DNA from: Bryobacterales bacterium
GTDB lineage: Bacteria > Acidobacteriota > Terriglobia > Bryobacterales > Bryobacteraceae
Reading direction: 5' to 3'
Assembly (NCBI GenBank): GCA_003170295.1
Contig: PNAJ01000138.1
Span: forward strand, 1-64,000
Length of the DNA: 64,000 nt
In this document: in pieces, positions 44,509-53,528 of the stretch
Layout of the letters: each line of letters opens with the position of its first letter
Numbering within the stretch: position 1 is the first letter of the stretch
Notes under the pieces: generated by a model
Database searches by the model: none
Seen by the model: the letters and a program-made list of their open reading frames with translations, nothing else
Told to the model about the DNA's origin: nothing
Translations under genes and position numbers: made by a program

Positions 44509-44787
44509 TTAGACCCTCCTGGCTCGAAATTCCGAATCCCATTCCTCTGGGGCCGGGATGTACATGGTTACAATTCGGACGTTCCCACCCTCCACGTCAG
44601 CCGCGATCTGCACGTGGAATACCCTTGCTTCAAACTCTCCTCGCAGGAGAAAGCTGGGCAAGTACTTGTCATCCGGATAGGATTCTATAATCTCCAGCGA
44701 ATCGGCTCCCTTAATCAGAATCTCACTTCCCAACGACCTCTGCTTGAGGCGCATGGTTACATGGTAGGTCCACCGAAGGTCGGGCAT
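44509..44787 (-). CDS. DUF4258 toxin-like protein
   Basis: A 92-aa DUF4258 protein: YHVTMRLKQRS at the N-terminus, IIESYPDDKYLPSFLL in the middle and VHVQIA-like strand (FHVQIAADVEGGNVRIVTMYI, residues ~62-81) with the PAPEEWD end. The fold is RelE-like, and members pair with YgiT-type antitoxins, as here. The frame is open further upstream into parE sequence in the same phase; the internal ATG at 44787 is the natural start for this family, but before the MITE insertion a fused protein could have been made. Confidence 0.8.
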   Translation of the reverse strand: MPDLRWTYHVTMRLKQRSLGSEILIKGADSLEIIESYPDDKYLPSFLLRGEFEARVFHVQIAADVEGGNVRIVTMYIPAPEEWDSEFRARRV

Positions 44788-45210
44788 GAGCGACAACTGC
44801 TCGACCGAGTCCTCGACTGCGTCCACGAATCTGAAGGCGGCATCGGAAGCGTTCTGCTCGACCAGTAAGATGTCCCGGTGAATTTATTAGTGCTTGTGGT
44901 GCAGATTGTTAGATTCTGCTGAAAAACTCTTATAGAGTGACCTTCGGAAGCCAAGTGGGGCGGACCCCCTGGTCCGCGCGCGATCCCTGATCGCGCTCTT
45001 GACCAATAAAACCAGGCCTGCGGACACCAGAGGGGCCGATCCGGGGATCGGCCGCGGACCAGGGGGTCCGCCCCACCCGGAGGGGGAAATGAGTTTTTCA
45101 GCAACAAGCTGCACCATCGCGCTAACAAAATCGCTGGGACATCTTACCAGATACCAGCGGAATTGCCGGATGATATCGTCGCGCGCCCCTGGGCGAATCA
45201 CCAAATTCAC
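44788..45210 (-). pseudogene. parE: ParE toxin 5' part, interrupted by a MITE and fused to DUF4258
   Basis: The first 21 codons (VIRPGARDDIIRQFRWYL) are the ParE/RelE toxin start. The frame is then broken by the 281-bp element at 44866-45146. After the element, ParE sequence resumes exactly: VEQNASDAAFRFVDAVEDSV. Removing the element plus one 4-bp CCAG copy restores a perfect frame across the joint. ParE ends at LSLMPDL, where DUF4258 begins in the same phase; the rest of ParE is missing. The start codon overlaps the parD stop (ATGA). Confidence 0.8.
44866..45146. mobile_element. 281-bp MITE with CCAG target duplication
   Basis: The ends TAAGATGTCCC (44866-44876) and GGGACATCTTA (45136-45146) are perfect inverted repeats. 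The similarity continues imperfectly inward for about 60 bases and includes CTGAAAAACTC / GAGTTTTTCAG. Direct CCAG copies flank it (44862-44865 and 45147-45150). Inside are a perfect 24-bp inverted repeat that begins GTGGGGCGGACCCC and two smaller GATC-centred palindromes. There is no transposase gene, so it is non-autonomous. The parent IS family is not identifiable here. Confidence 0.85.
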
Positions 45211-45476
45211 GATTGCTTCGGCGCCTTGTGTTTAGCGGCGACATCACGCGCTTCGGCCTTCAGACTCTTCCAAAATTCCCGGTTGAGCGGGATGTCTTCC
45301 CCGCTGGCCAAGCCTTCGAGCAGCAGCATCTCCAGGCGTGCATCCTCTTCTTCCTTCTGGGCATCGCGCAACAGCGAGCGGAAATACTCGCTCACATTGC
45401 CATAGCCCTTGGTGGCCAGCTGGCGGTCGATGAACGCTTTCAGCGATTCTGGCAGGGAGATGGTGACGGTTGTCAT
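45207..45476 (-). CDS. parD: ParD-type antitoxin
   Basis: An 89-aa ParD/CopG antitoxin with an N-terminal RHH (TTVTISLPESLKAFIDRQLA, YGNVSEYFRSLLRDA) and an acidic C-terminal tail (EMLLLEGLASGEDIPL). It is intact and overlaps the broken parE gene. CTTAA elements repeated in the 90-bp upstream gap (CTTAACTGTTCTTAAT, 45509-45524) may be its operator. Confidence 0.87.
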   Translation of the reverse strand: MTTVTISLPESLKAFIDRQLATKGYGNVSEYFRSLLRDAQKEEEDARLEMLLLEGLASGEDIPLNREFWKSLKAEARDVAAKHKAPKQS

Positions 45477-45566
45477 GGAGGGCTCCTCATCCGTATCCTA
45501 ACATACTTCTTAACTGTTCTTAATAGATAAGGACGTTCTACGATCATATAAGTCATACTATAAAGC

Positions 45567-46457
45567 ATGGTCCTCGCCGGCCGGCGCAAATCGATCGCGT
45601 TCTTTATCGCGCTCGGCGCTGGTTTAATTCTCGTCACGCTGCTGCTGTACATCGGTTGGGTACTGCTCAACTGGAAACACGGGATCTTTTTGCTGTTGCT
45701 CGGTATCGTGCTGCTGGCGATGATCATCGCTGGCGTGGTGCTGAACACTATTTTTCTGGTCCGCGAGATTCGCCGGAACGAGCAGCATGATGCGTTTATC
45801 AACGCCATGACGCATGAGCTGAAAACGCCGGTCGCCTCGATCCGCCTGTATCTGGAAACCCTGCAATCGCGCGCTGTCGACGAGGAGAAGCGGAAAGACT
45901 TTTACCGCATCATGCTCGACGATAGCGACCGTTTGCTGCAGACCATTGAACAGGTGCTGCGGACCGGGCGCATGGGCGCGTCGCGGAAGCTCAACATCAC
46001 CCGTATCGATCTGAGCCAGGTGATTCAGGAATCGATCGATCGCGCGCGCGCCTTGTACCGGCTCGCTCCAGATGCGCTGACGTATCGAGCCGAAGGTCCG
46101 ACGACCATCATGGGCGACGCCGACGAAGTACGAGCCGCGGTGTCGAATCTGATCGACAATGCTGTGAAATATTCCGGGAGTAACGTAAAGGTGAGTGTAG
46201 AGACCGAGAAAATCGATACCTTCGTCGCGCTCCGCGTGAAGGATGAGGGCCCGGGAATTCCAAGAACCGAGCTGAAGCAGATCTTTAAGCGGTTCCACCG
46301 CGTGCCTGGATCGCTGGCGACGCGCGTGAAGGGGACGGGATTGGGACTCTATATCGTACGCTCCGTCGCGAAGCGTCACGGGGGACGAGCATGGGCAGAG
46401 AGCGAGGGACCGGGACGCGGCAGTACGTTCGTGCTTCAATTACCGGTTGCCAAATGA
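45567..46457 (+). CDS. Sensor histidine kinase, two membrane helices, minimal sensor
   Basis: A 296-aa kinase. Two close hydrophobic helices (residues ~9-33 and ~38-62) leave almost no periplasmic loop, so the stimulus is probably sensed in or at the membrane. HisKA has the phospho-acceptor H83 in NAMTHELKTPVASIRL; HATPase has N-box NLIDNAVKYSG, DEGPGIP and KGTGLGLYIV. A TATAAA box (45559-45564) lies just before the ATG. Its stop overlaps the response-regulator start (ATGA). Confidence 0.93.
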   Translation: MVLAGRRKSIAFFIALGAGLILVTLLLYIGWVLLNWKHGIFLLLLGIVLLAMIIAGVVLNTIFLVREIRRNEQHDAFINAMTHELKTPVASIRLYLETLQSRAVDEEKRKDFYRIMLDDSDRLLQTIEQVLRTGRMGASRKLNITRIDLSQVIQESIDRARALYRLAPDALTYRAEGPTTIMGDADEVRAAVSNLIDNAVKYSGSNVKVSVETEKIDTFVALRVKDEGPGIPRTELKQIFKRFHRVPGSLATRVKGTGLGLYIVRSVAKRHGGRAWAESEGPGRGSTFVLQLPVAK

Positions 46458-47182
46458 GTAATATTTTGGTGGTCGAAGACGAGTCGCATCTGGCCGAGGG
46501 GTTGCGGTTCAATCTGGAAGCAGAGGGCTATCAGGTCAACGTGGTCGAGACGGGCGAAGCGGCGCTGGAGTTGTTCGAAGAGGGCGGCCCACGTTTTGAC
46601 GTGGTGGTGCTCGACGTAATGCTTCCCGGCAAGGATGGCTTTACCGTGATCTCCGAACTGCGGCAGGCGGGACAATTCGTGCCGACTCTGATGCTGACCG
46701 CGCGCGGGCATCCGGAGGACGTGCTGAAGGGGTTCAGCGCCGGCGCCGACGACTATCTGACGAAGCCCTTCGACCTTTCGATTCTAATCGCGCGCATCCG
46801 CGGACTGCTCCGGCGTCGCGAATGGCTGGTGGGAACGCCGCCGGCTCCGCCTCCGCCGAGCGAAGAGTTCACATTCGGTGACAAATCGGTCAACTTCACC
46901 GCGCTCGAACTGCGCGTGCGCGGCGAGGTGTTTCCGCTCACATTGATGGAGGTGAACGTCCTCCGATACCTGATCGAGCATGAAGGGAAACCGGTGTCGC
47001 GGAAGCGGATGCTTGACGACGTGTGGGGCCTGCATGAAGACACGGACACGCGCGCCATCGACAACTTCATCGTGCGGCTGCGGCGCTATATTGAGGACGT
47101 TCCCGCGCATCCGCGCCATCTGCTGACGGTGCGCGGCGTCGGCTACCGCTTCATCGCCGCGCCTGGGGATGCGAAAAAGTGA
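46454..47182 (+). CDS. OmpR-family response regulator
   Basis: A 242-aa regulator. The receiver domain has DE pair in VVEDESHLAEGL, phospho-acceptor D54 in VVVLDVMLPGKDGF, Thr in LMLTARG and Lys in YLTKPFD. The C-terminal winged helix ends VRLRRYIEDVPAHPRHLLTV, RGVGYRF. The Pro-rich linker (PPAPPPPSEE) is typical. It is coupled to the kinase by a 4-base overlap and to the nitrilase by another, so all three form one operon. Confidence 0.95.
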   Translation: MSNILVVEDESHLAEGLRFNLEAEGYQVNVVETGEAALELFEEGGPRFDVVVLDVMLPGKDGFTVISELRQAGQFVPTLMLTARGHPEDVLKGFSAGADDYLTKPFDLSILIARIRGLLRRREWLVGTPPAPPPPSEEFTFGDKSVNFTALELRVRGEVFPLTLMEVNVLRYLIEHEGKPVSRKRMLDDVWGLHEDTDTRAIDNFIVRLRRYIEDVPAHPRHLLTVRGVGYRFIAAPGDAKK

Positions 47183-48090
47183 TCCGCGCAGCCGTTGTTC
47201 AAGCCGCTCCGGTAGTTTTCGATCGCGAAGCGACCATCGCGAAGGTCCGCACGCTCACGGCCGATGCGGCATCGGAGGGCGCGCAGCTCGTCGTGTTTCC
47301 GGAAGCGTTCGTGTCCGGTTATCCCAAAGGGCTCGACTTCGGCGCGCGCGTCGGCTCGCGGACCATCGAAGGCCGCCGCATGTTCCGCCGCTATTTTGAG
47401 AGCGCGGTGGAGTTGCCGAGTCCCGCGGCCACCGAGCTCGGCGCGATCGCGCGGGACCATTCCGTGTTTCTCGTGATCGGCGTGATTGAACGCGACGGAG
47501 GCACGCTCTATTGCACGGTGCTGTTCTTCAGTCCCTCTGGCGAACTGCTCGGCAAGCATCGCAAACTGATGCCGACCGCGATGGAGCGGCTCGTATGGGG
47601 CATGGGCGACGGCTCGACAATGCCGGTGTTCGATACGCCGTTGGGCCGCCTCGGAGCGGTGATCTGCTGGGAAAATTACATGCCGCTTCTGCGCATGGCG
47701 ATGTACGCGAAACGCATTGAGCTCTATTGCGCGCCGACGGTGGACGATCGCGAGACGTGGGCACGGTCGATGCAGCATATCGCGTTCGAAGGGCGCTGTT
47801 TCGTGCTGTCGGCGGTGCAGTATCTCGAACGCAAGGACTGTCCGAAGGATTATGCAGACACCGCGGAGGTCCTGATTCGCGGCGGCAGCGTGATTGTGAA
47901 TCCGCAAGGCGTCGTGGTGGCGGGGCCGCATTACGGCGGTGAGACGATTTTGATTGCGGATCTCGACCGGAATGAAATCGCCGAGGGGAAATTCGATCTC
48001 GACGTCGCGGGGCACTACTCGCGTCCCGATGTTTTCCGGCTTATCGTAAATGAGCGTCCGGCGCCGGCGGCGGAGTTTGAGAGGGATTAG
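47179..48090 (+). CDS. Nitrilase-family carbon-nitrogen hydrolase
   Basis: A 303-aa nitrilase-superfamily enzyme with the catalytic triad E42 (VVFPEAFVSGYP), K129 (HRKLMPTAMERLVWG) and C163 (AVICWENYMPLLR). The RLVWGxGDGS and CWENYMP segments match true nitrilases and cyanide/aliphatic nitrile hydrolases. It starts with a GTG overlapping the response-regulator stop (GTGA). Linkage to a two-component system suggests signal-controlled nitrile or amide use. Confidence 0.93.
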   Translation: MIRAAVVQAAPVVFDREATIAKVRTLTADAASEGAQLVVFPEAFVSGYPKGLDFGARVGSRTIEGRRMFRRYFESAVELPSPAATELGAIARDHSVFLVIGVIERDGGTLYCTVLFFSPSGELLGKHRKLMPTAMERLVWGMGDGSTMPVFDTPLGRLGAVICWENYMPLLRMAMYAKRIELYCAPTVDDRETWARSMQHIAFEGRCFVLSAVQYLERKDCPKDYADTAEVLIRGGSVIVNPQGVVVAGPHYGGETILIADLDRNEIAEGKFDLDVAGHYSRPDVFRLIVNERPAPAAEFERD

Positions 48091-48188
48091 TCCGCCGGGG
48101 AGGCCCCTCGTGGTCGCCCACGCCGAGCATGGCGCGGCCATTCGAATTATCACCGCCCGCTTGGCGACGCAGGCAGAGAGGAACCTTT

Positions 48189-48419
48189 ATGAGAAAGGCT
48201 AAGAAGGCTGCTGCGGACGAACTTCGACCCGAATATCGACGCGCCGATTTCGGCGCACTCATCCGGGGGAAATACGTCGATCGACTCCAAACGAGCTCCA
48301 ACGTCGTGGTCATTGATCCTGAAGTAACCGGCCTTTTCCCGAATGCGGCGGCGGTCAACGCCGCTTTGCGGTCCCTCGCGGAAATTGCGAAGCGCGCTGG
48401 CTCTCGACGGAGCCGATGA
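48189..48419 (+). CDS. Small conserved protein, possibly antitoxin-like
   Basis: A 76-aa protein: DELRPEYRRADFGALIRGKYVDRL, then NVVVIDPEVTGLFPNAAAVN. This pattern (LRxEYdl..l..GvRGKY, iepDv...Fpds.aVN.aLr) is common in uncharacterised small proteins next to toxin genes. AGAGGAA lies before the ATG at 48189. No toxin is seen beside it. Confidence 0.65.
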   Translation: MRKAKKAAADELRPEYRRADFGALIRGKYVDRLQTSSNVVVIDPEVTGLFPNAAAVNAALRSLAEIAKRAGSRRSR

Positions 48420-48458
48420 CAAGATTTAGGTGAACGGCAGACCCGGCGGCCGGGACTT

Positions 48459-48740
48459 ATGAAGAAAAAGAACATCGGATCGTCCTTCAATAGGTGGCTG
48501 AGCGAGGAGGGCATCCGCGAGGAAGTCACGGCGACGGCCATCAAGCGCGTTCTCGCCCGGCAGGTCGAAGATGCGATGAAGGAGAGGAAATTCTCTAAAG
48601 CGGAGATGGCGCGGAGGATGCAAACCAGCCGGGCTGCGCTGGACCGTCTGCTCGATCCCGACTACGAAGCGGTCACGTTAAGCACGCTGCGAAAAGCGGC
48701 CATCGCGGTGGGACGTCGGCTCGTGATGGAATTGCGCTAG
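48459..48740 (+). CDS. XRE-family DNA-binding protein (HigA-like)
   Basis: A 93-aa protein with a helix-turn-helix: AMKERKFSKAEMARRMQTSRAALDRLLD, followed by TLSTLRKAAIAVGRRLVMEL. This is the usual plan of HigA-type antitoxin regulators. It lies 39 bases after the previous small gene; no HigB toxin is present. It could be an orphan regulator or a solitary antitoxin. Confidence 0.75.
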   Translation: MKKKNIGSSFNRWLSEEGIREEVTATAIKRVLARQVEDAMKERKFSKAEMARRMQTSRAALDRLLDPDYEAVTLSTLRKAAIAVGRRLVMELR

Positions 48741-48851
48741 CCCGATCCGCATTGGTAGCCGTGAGCGCCCCGCCGCCACAAGGGCTTTCCCCACGAGACT
48801 GTCTCACAAAGGGTCCTTTGTGCAACGTGTGCCGGGCCTGCATGATTGGCC

Positions 48852-49874
48852 TCACGCACGGAGAGGGATACCGGAAGTGAATACGCGATCCTGGGCGTCT
48901 TTAACCCCTGCTTTCAAAAGCGCGGCAACGAACGCTTCATATATTACCCAAGGATAAGGCGATGGGCCAATAATCAGGCGGTCAAAAATGCGTGAAAGGT
49001 CTAACCCGCGAAGTTCATCACACACCGTCTCATCAATCGGGAACTTGTAAACCGTCTGCGGTATTCCTCCCACAATCTCGGCCGAAGGCGGCATGTGCGG
49101 CGAAGACAAACGCTTCGGGTTGTAGATCGCCCGCCATTCCCGTTCCTCATGAAATCCTTCGTGCTTGAGGCAGGAGACACCAGCCAGCAGCATAATGAAT
49201 ACCGCCGCGACAACATGAGATCGATCGCGGGAACGCAGAAAATCGCATTCCGCGCGAATATTTTCAACCACGCTGTACAGCGAGGCATGAACTTCGGCCT
49301 CTTTCAAATACGCCACGGGACTGAACAGGACATTTAGCGCCTGCGCTCCTCCTGTGTACAAAGGGATTCTCAAGACAATGGCAACACGAGCGACCTTGCT
49401 GGTTCCGAAAGCGCGCCACATCGAGAGCCGCCCGTGGGCATCCTCTTTGTCGTGATGCTCGGACAGCGAGGCAATGTAGGTGTTCAGGGCCATACCAGAT
49501 GGACCCGAAGTCCACCATTGATCGAATAATGCTAGGGCCTCCGCTGCTGCCCCCGGCACACAGGCATCAAGGGCGTCACAAAACGCTCTCCGTTTGTCTT
49601 CAACAGAAAAGAAGTTTCTATAAATAGTAAACCCGTGATGCACTTCGCGATAGTCTGACATGCAAGTTGTGTTGCGCATCCAAACGCGTTTGCTTGCGAT
49701 GATGCCGAGAGCAGCTTCAGCCGAGGTGTAATGAACAAATCTCGCGTTGTTCTTGTCGTTTTCATACAGCTTTTTTTGTGCTTGTGTGGCATAGGGCATG
49801 AAGGTACCCCCAAGCCGCATTCCGATGAGAACGCTCTCCGGGATAACAACTTCTTTTTCATCTCCTTGGGTCAC
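48852..49874 (-). CDS. DUF2971-domain protein
   Basis: A protein of about 340 aa with the DUF2971 signature: FVHYTSAEAALGIIASKRVWMRNTTCMSDYREV near the N-terminus, then LSMWRAFG and C-terminal KHEGFHEEREWRAIYNP. The molecular function is not established; such proteins occur often in genomic islands and near defence genes. The start is uncertain: GTG at 49874 follows AGGAG, and the frame is open to 49955. The codon use looks less G/C-rich than the flanking genes. Confidence 0.78.
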   Translation of the reverse strand: MTQGDEKEVVIPESVLIGMRLGGTFMPYATQAQKKLYENDKNNARFVHYTSAEAALGIIASKRVWMRNTTCMSDYREVHHGFTIYRNFFSVEDKRRAFCDALDACVPGAAAEALALFDQWWTSGPSGMALNTYIASLSEHHDKEDAHGRLSMWRAFGTSKVARVAIVLRIPLYTGGAQALNVLFSPVAYLKEAEVHASLYSVVENIRAECDFLRSRDRSHVVAAVFIMLLAGVSCLKHEGFHEEREWRAIYNPKRLSSPHMPPSAEIVGGIPQTVYKFPIDETVCDELRGLDLSRIFDRLIIGPSPYPWVIYEAFVAALLKAGVKDAQDRVFTSGIPLRA

Positions 49875-50156
49875 AGTCACTCCTGTTCTTTCGTTGCCTA
49901 AATCAAAAGTAACCCATCGGCGAAGCTGCAAAAAGCAAACCTGCGGCAGTCTCAAAAAGGGTAGGTTTTGAGACTCTGGGAGATGCCCTTGAAATCAATC
50001 ACTTGCAAGTCTCCTAGTCGTCCCAAGAAAAGGGTCGGAATTCATCTCCGGTCTGCGGCGCTGCACGGGCTCGCAGTCGCAATGGTAGGTCTCGAAACTG
50101 GGGCGATGGTCCGAACGAAACCCGCCGGTTCTCGTCCAAAGCTTTACTATTGGATT

Positions 50157-52172
50157 ATGGGCCTAACAATTGTCCGCTTCGGGGTGGTGCTGTCTTTATT
50201 CTCCGCGCTCGCCAGCGCACAAAAGATGTCCGGATTCGACGCTGGAGCGCTCGATAAGAACGCCGATCCGTGCGTCAATTTTTATCAATATGCGTGCGGA
50301 GGCTGGCTGGCTGCGAATCCCGTGCCTGGCGATCAATCGCGCTGGGGACGCTTCGATACGTTGCAGGAACGCAACCGCACCATCCTGCAAGGCATCCTCG
50401 AAACTGCCTCCGCCAACAAGCCCACGCGCACAGCGGTGGAACAGAAAATCGGCGATTACTACGCCTCCTGCATGGATACCAAGGCGCTCGACCAAAAGGG
50501 CCTCGCCGCCATTCAACCCGATCTCGACCGCATCAACGCGATGGAGAATAAGCCTGCGCTCACCGGCGTGGTGACCAGCCTCTTCCGTATCGGCTCGAAT
50601 CCGTTTTTCCGGTTCTCCTCGGAGCCTGACGCGAAGAATTCAGCCGAGATCATCGCCGGGCTCGATCAGGGCGGCCTCGGTCTGCCGGATCGCGACTATT
50701 ATTTCCGGACCGACGAAAAATCGGTGGAGACTCGCAGGCAATATGTCGCCCATTTGCTGAAAATGTTTGAGCTGCTCGGAAATTCCACGGACGTCGCGGC
50801 GAAACGGGCGGAGGCCGTGATGAAGATCGAAACCACGCTCGCGAAGGGGTCGTTCGATGCGGTAACACGGCGCGATCCGGCCGCGGTCTATCATCGCCTC
50901 ACGGTGAAGGAACTCATCTCGCTTTCCCCGGGCTTCGACTGGGAAAAGTTTTTCGAAGCGGTGGGCCTACCGGGCATGCAAAGTCTGGATGTCTCGGTGC
51001 CGCCGTTCATTCGAGCGATGGAATCGGTGATCGTCGAGACCAGCCTGGACGATATCAAATCGTATCTGACGGCGACGCTGCTGACCGACCGTTCCATTAT
51101 CCTGCCCTCGAAATTCCAAGAGGAGACGTTTGATTTCTACGGTCATGTATTGAATGGCGCCAAGGAGATGCGCGCCCGCTGGAAGCGCTGCACGGATCAG
51201 ACGGACGCCCAATTGCCGGACGCCTTAGGCCAGCGCTTCGTCGAGAAAACGCTGGGCGAAGAAGGCATGAAGCGCACGCATGAGATGGTAGCCGCGCTTG
51301 AAAAAGCTCTCGGGCGCGATATTCAGGCCCTCGATTGGATGACGCCCAAAACCAAAGAGGCAGCGATGGTGAAACTGCGCGCGATCATGAATAAGGTCGG
51401 CACCAAGGATCATTGGCTGGATTATGCGAGCATCCACGTGGTCCGCGGCGACGCGTACGGAAACTATGCCCGCACGAGCGAGTTCGAGCTGCACCGCCAG
51501 CTTCAGAAAATCGGCAAGCCTTTCGATCGCACCGATTGGCAAATGAGCCAGCCTACCGTGAACGCCTATTACGATCCGCAGGAGAACGACATCAATTTTC
51601 CGGCGGGAATTTTGCAACCCCCTTTCTATGACAACAAAATGGATGACGCGGTGAACTTCGGCGCGATCGGCGCGGTAATCGGTCATGAGCTGACGCACGG
51701 CTTCGACGATCAGGGCCGCCAGTTCGATGCGCAAGGCAATCTGCGCGACTGGTGGACGGAGCAGGATGCCAAGGCATTTGAGCAGCGCGCCGATTGCCTC
51801 GTAAAAGAGTATTCGAGCTTCACCGTGGCGGGCAACGTGAAACTCAATGGCAAGCTGACACTTGGAGAAAACACCGCGGACAACGGAGGACTGCGCATCG
51901 CGTACATGGCATTGTTGGACACGCTCGATGGCAAGGAGCCGCCCAAGCGCGACGGCCTCCCGGCGGTGCAGCGTTTCTTCCTCGGTTGGGGGCAAGTGTG
52001 GTGCGAAAACATCACCGAGGAAAGCGCGCGCTTGCAGGCGCAGACGAATCCGCACGCGCTGAGTGAATTTCGGGTCAACGGCGTCGTCTCGAATATGCCG
52101 GAGTTTCAGAAAGCGTTTTCGTGCAAGATCGGCCAGTCGATGGTGCGGTATCCTGCCTGTCGAGTATGGTAA
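50157..52172 (+). CDS. M13-family (neprilysin-like) zinc metallopeptidase, secreted
   Basis: A 671-aa exported endopeptidase. It has a signal peptide (VRFGVVLSLFSALASA), the N-terminal M13 domain with NADPCVNFYQYACGGW, and the catalytic domain with HELTH (H510, E511, H514) and GENTADNGG (Glu571 as third zinc ligand region, D575). It ends in the typical CRVW. The start at 50157 gives a normal signal peptide; the frame is open upstream to 49968 without one. Likely degrades small peptides outside the cytoplasm. The 282-bp gap before it shows no other gene. Confidence 0.94.
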   Translation: MGLTIVRFGVVLSLFSALASAQKMSGFDAGALDKNADPCVNFYQYACGGWLAANPVPGDQSRWGRFDTLQERNRTILQGILETASANKPTRTAVEQKIGDYYASCMDTKALDQKGLAAIQPDLDRINAMENKPALTGVVTSLFRIGSNPFFRFSSEPDAKNSAEIIAGLDQGGLGLPDRDYYFRTDEKSVETRRQYVAHLLKMFELLGNSTDVAAKRAEAVMKIETTLAKGSFDAVTRRDPAAVYHRLTVKELISLSPGFDWEKFFEAVGLPGMQSLDVSVPPFIRAMESVIVETSLDDIKSYLTATLLTDRSIILPSKFQEETFDFYGHVLNGAKEMRARWKRCTDQTDAQLPDALGQRFVEKTLGEEGMKRTHEMVAALEKALGRDIQALDWMTPKTKEAAMVKLRAIMNKVGTKDHWLDYASIHVVRGDAYGNYARTSEFELHRQLQKIGKPFDRTDWQMSQPTVNAYYDPQENDINFPAGILQPPFYDNKMDDAVNFGAIGAVIGHELTHGFDDQGRQFDAQGNLRDWWTEQDAKAFEQRADCLVKEYSSFTVAGNVKLNGKLTLGENTADNGGLRIAYMALLDTLDGKEPPKRDGLPAVQRFFLGWGQVWCENITEESARLQAQTNPHALSEFRVNGVVSNMPEFQKAFSCKIGQSMVRYPACRVW

Positions 52173-53528
52173 ATGGCTAAGAGTGTTCGCATCTCCGAAG
52201 TCGGCCTGCGTGGCATAGTCGGCTCTGGACTCTCGGCGGAGCACGTTCTCGATTTTGCCTCGGCGTTCGGCACATTCCTCGGTCCCGGCGCAGTGATCGT
52301 CGGCCGCGATCCGCGCGCCTCCAGTGTGATGCTGCGGGAAGGCGTGGTCGCAGGCCTGCTGGCTTGTGGTCGTGAGGTTATCGATCTCGGCCTCGTATCG
52401 ACGCCGGTGATGCAGCATGCCATCTGCCGCCACTCGGCCGCGGGGGGAATTTCGATCGGCGCCAGCCACAACGCCGCCGAATGGAACGCTCTCAAGTTTC
52501 TCGGCGCGCGCGGAACCTATCTCTCGACCGCCGAGGCGGGCGAACTGCTCGATCTCTATCATTTGCGCCGCTTCGCGTTCGTGGATTGGAAGAATATCGG
52601 CAAATTACGCATCGAAGAGGACGCGCTCGACCTCTATCTCGACGATCTGGCCGGCGCATTCGATTTTTCCGCACTTGCCCGCTACAAAATCGTCGTCGAT
52701 TGCGCCAATGGCACGTCGTCAAAGATCCTCCGCCGCTTGAACGACCGTCACGGCTTCCGGTTCATCCTGATCAACGAGCGCATGGGCGCGTTCGCGCACG
52801 AGCCGAACACATCGGCATCGACGGTCGCATTGCAACTCGCGCCGTTGATCGAGCCCACCGGCGCCGACGCGGGATTTCTGTTCGACATCGATTCCGATCG
52901 TGTCGCGATGGCAACGGAAAAAGGCGAGGCCGTCTCCGAGGAGCTGATGCTGCCTCTTCTCGCCGACTATCTCCTGCCCAGCTCCCCGGGAAGACTCGTC
53001 ATCACGAATCTCTCGACCACCGCGCTCGTGGAAGAAATCGCCGCGCGTCACGGCGCCACCGTCATTCGAGTTCCTGTCGGACGGCAAGCGGCCACCGACG
53101 CACTCGCGATGTATCGTCCCGATGAGATTGCCGTCGCCGGCGAAGGCACCGGCGCGGTGATGATGCCCCGGTTCCGTTTCGTCTATGACGGAATCGCGTC
53201 AATGTTCGCGGTTTTGTCGATGATGCATCTGCGAGGCGCGCGATTGTCGGAAATCCTCGCCGGCTACCCTCGTTATTCGATCTTAAAAGGCCAAATTCCA
53301 CTCCTTCCGCAGCGAATTCCAGCCTTATTTGCCCATCTTGAGCGTCGCTACGCCGACGGCCGCGCCAACTCCATCGACGGTCTTCGCGTCGATTGGCCCG
53401 AAAAATGGTTCCACGTCCGCGTCAGCCAGACTGAGCCGATCGTGCGCGTCATCTGCGAACATCGCGGCGTTCCTCCGCGCATGCTGTTTCAGGAATTGAT
53501 GGATCAGGTGCGCCAGTATGCCGCGTGA
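52173..53528 (+). CDS. Phosphohexomutase (GlmM/ManB-like), divergent first copy
   Basis: A 451-aa alpha-D-phosphohexomutase. The active serine loop is GASHNAAEWNALK (Ser near residue 99), the metal loop FDIDSDR, the sugar loop GEGTGAVM and the phosphate loop RVSQTEPIVRV. Compared with the next gene these motifs are altered (GASHNA for TASHNP, IDSD for PDGD, SQT for SNT). It could be an isomer-specific mutase or a less active paralogue. It directly follows the M13 stop and overlaps the next gene by 11 bases. Confidence 0.85.
   Translation: MAKSVRISEVGLRGIVGSGLSAEHVLDFASAFGTFLGPGAVIVGRDPRASSVMLREGVVAGLLACGREVIDLGLVSTPVMQHAICRHSAAGGISIGASHNAAEWNALKFLGARGTYLSTAEAGELLDLYHLRRFAFVDWKNIGKLRIEEDALDLYLDDLAGAFDFSALARYKIVVDCANGTSSKILRRLNDRHGFRFILINERMGAFAHEPNTSASTVALQLAPLIEPTGADAGFLFDIDSDRVAMATEKGEAVSEELMLPLLADYLLPSSPGRLVITNLSTTALVEEIAARHGATVIRVPVGRQAATDALAMYRPDEIAVAGEGTGAVMMPRFRFVYDGIASMFAVLSMMHLRGARLSEILAGYPRYSILKGQIPLLPQRIPALFAHLERRYADGRANSIDGLRVDWPEKWFHVRVSQTEPIVRVICEHRGVPPRMLFQELMDQVRQYAA

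Noticed and set aside
51225-52562. 445-codon minus-strand open frame over the M13 peptidase
   Set aside because: The M13 frame has HELTH, GENTAD and CRVW; the antisense frame has no recognisable domain.
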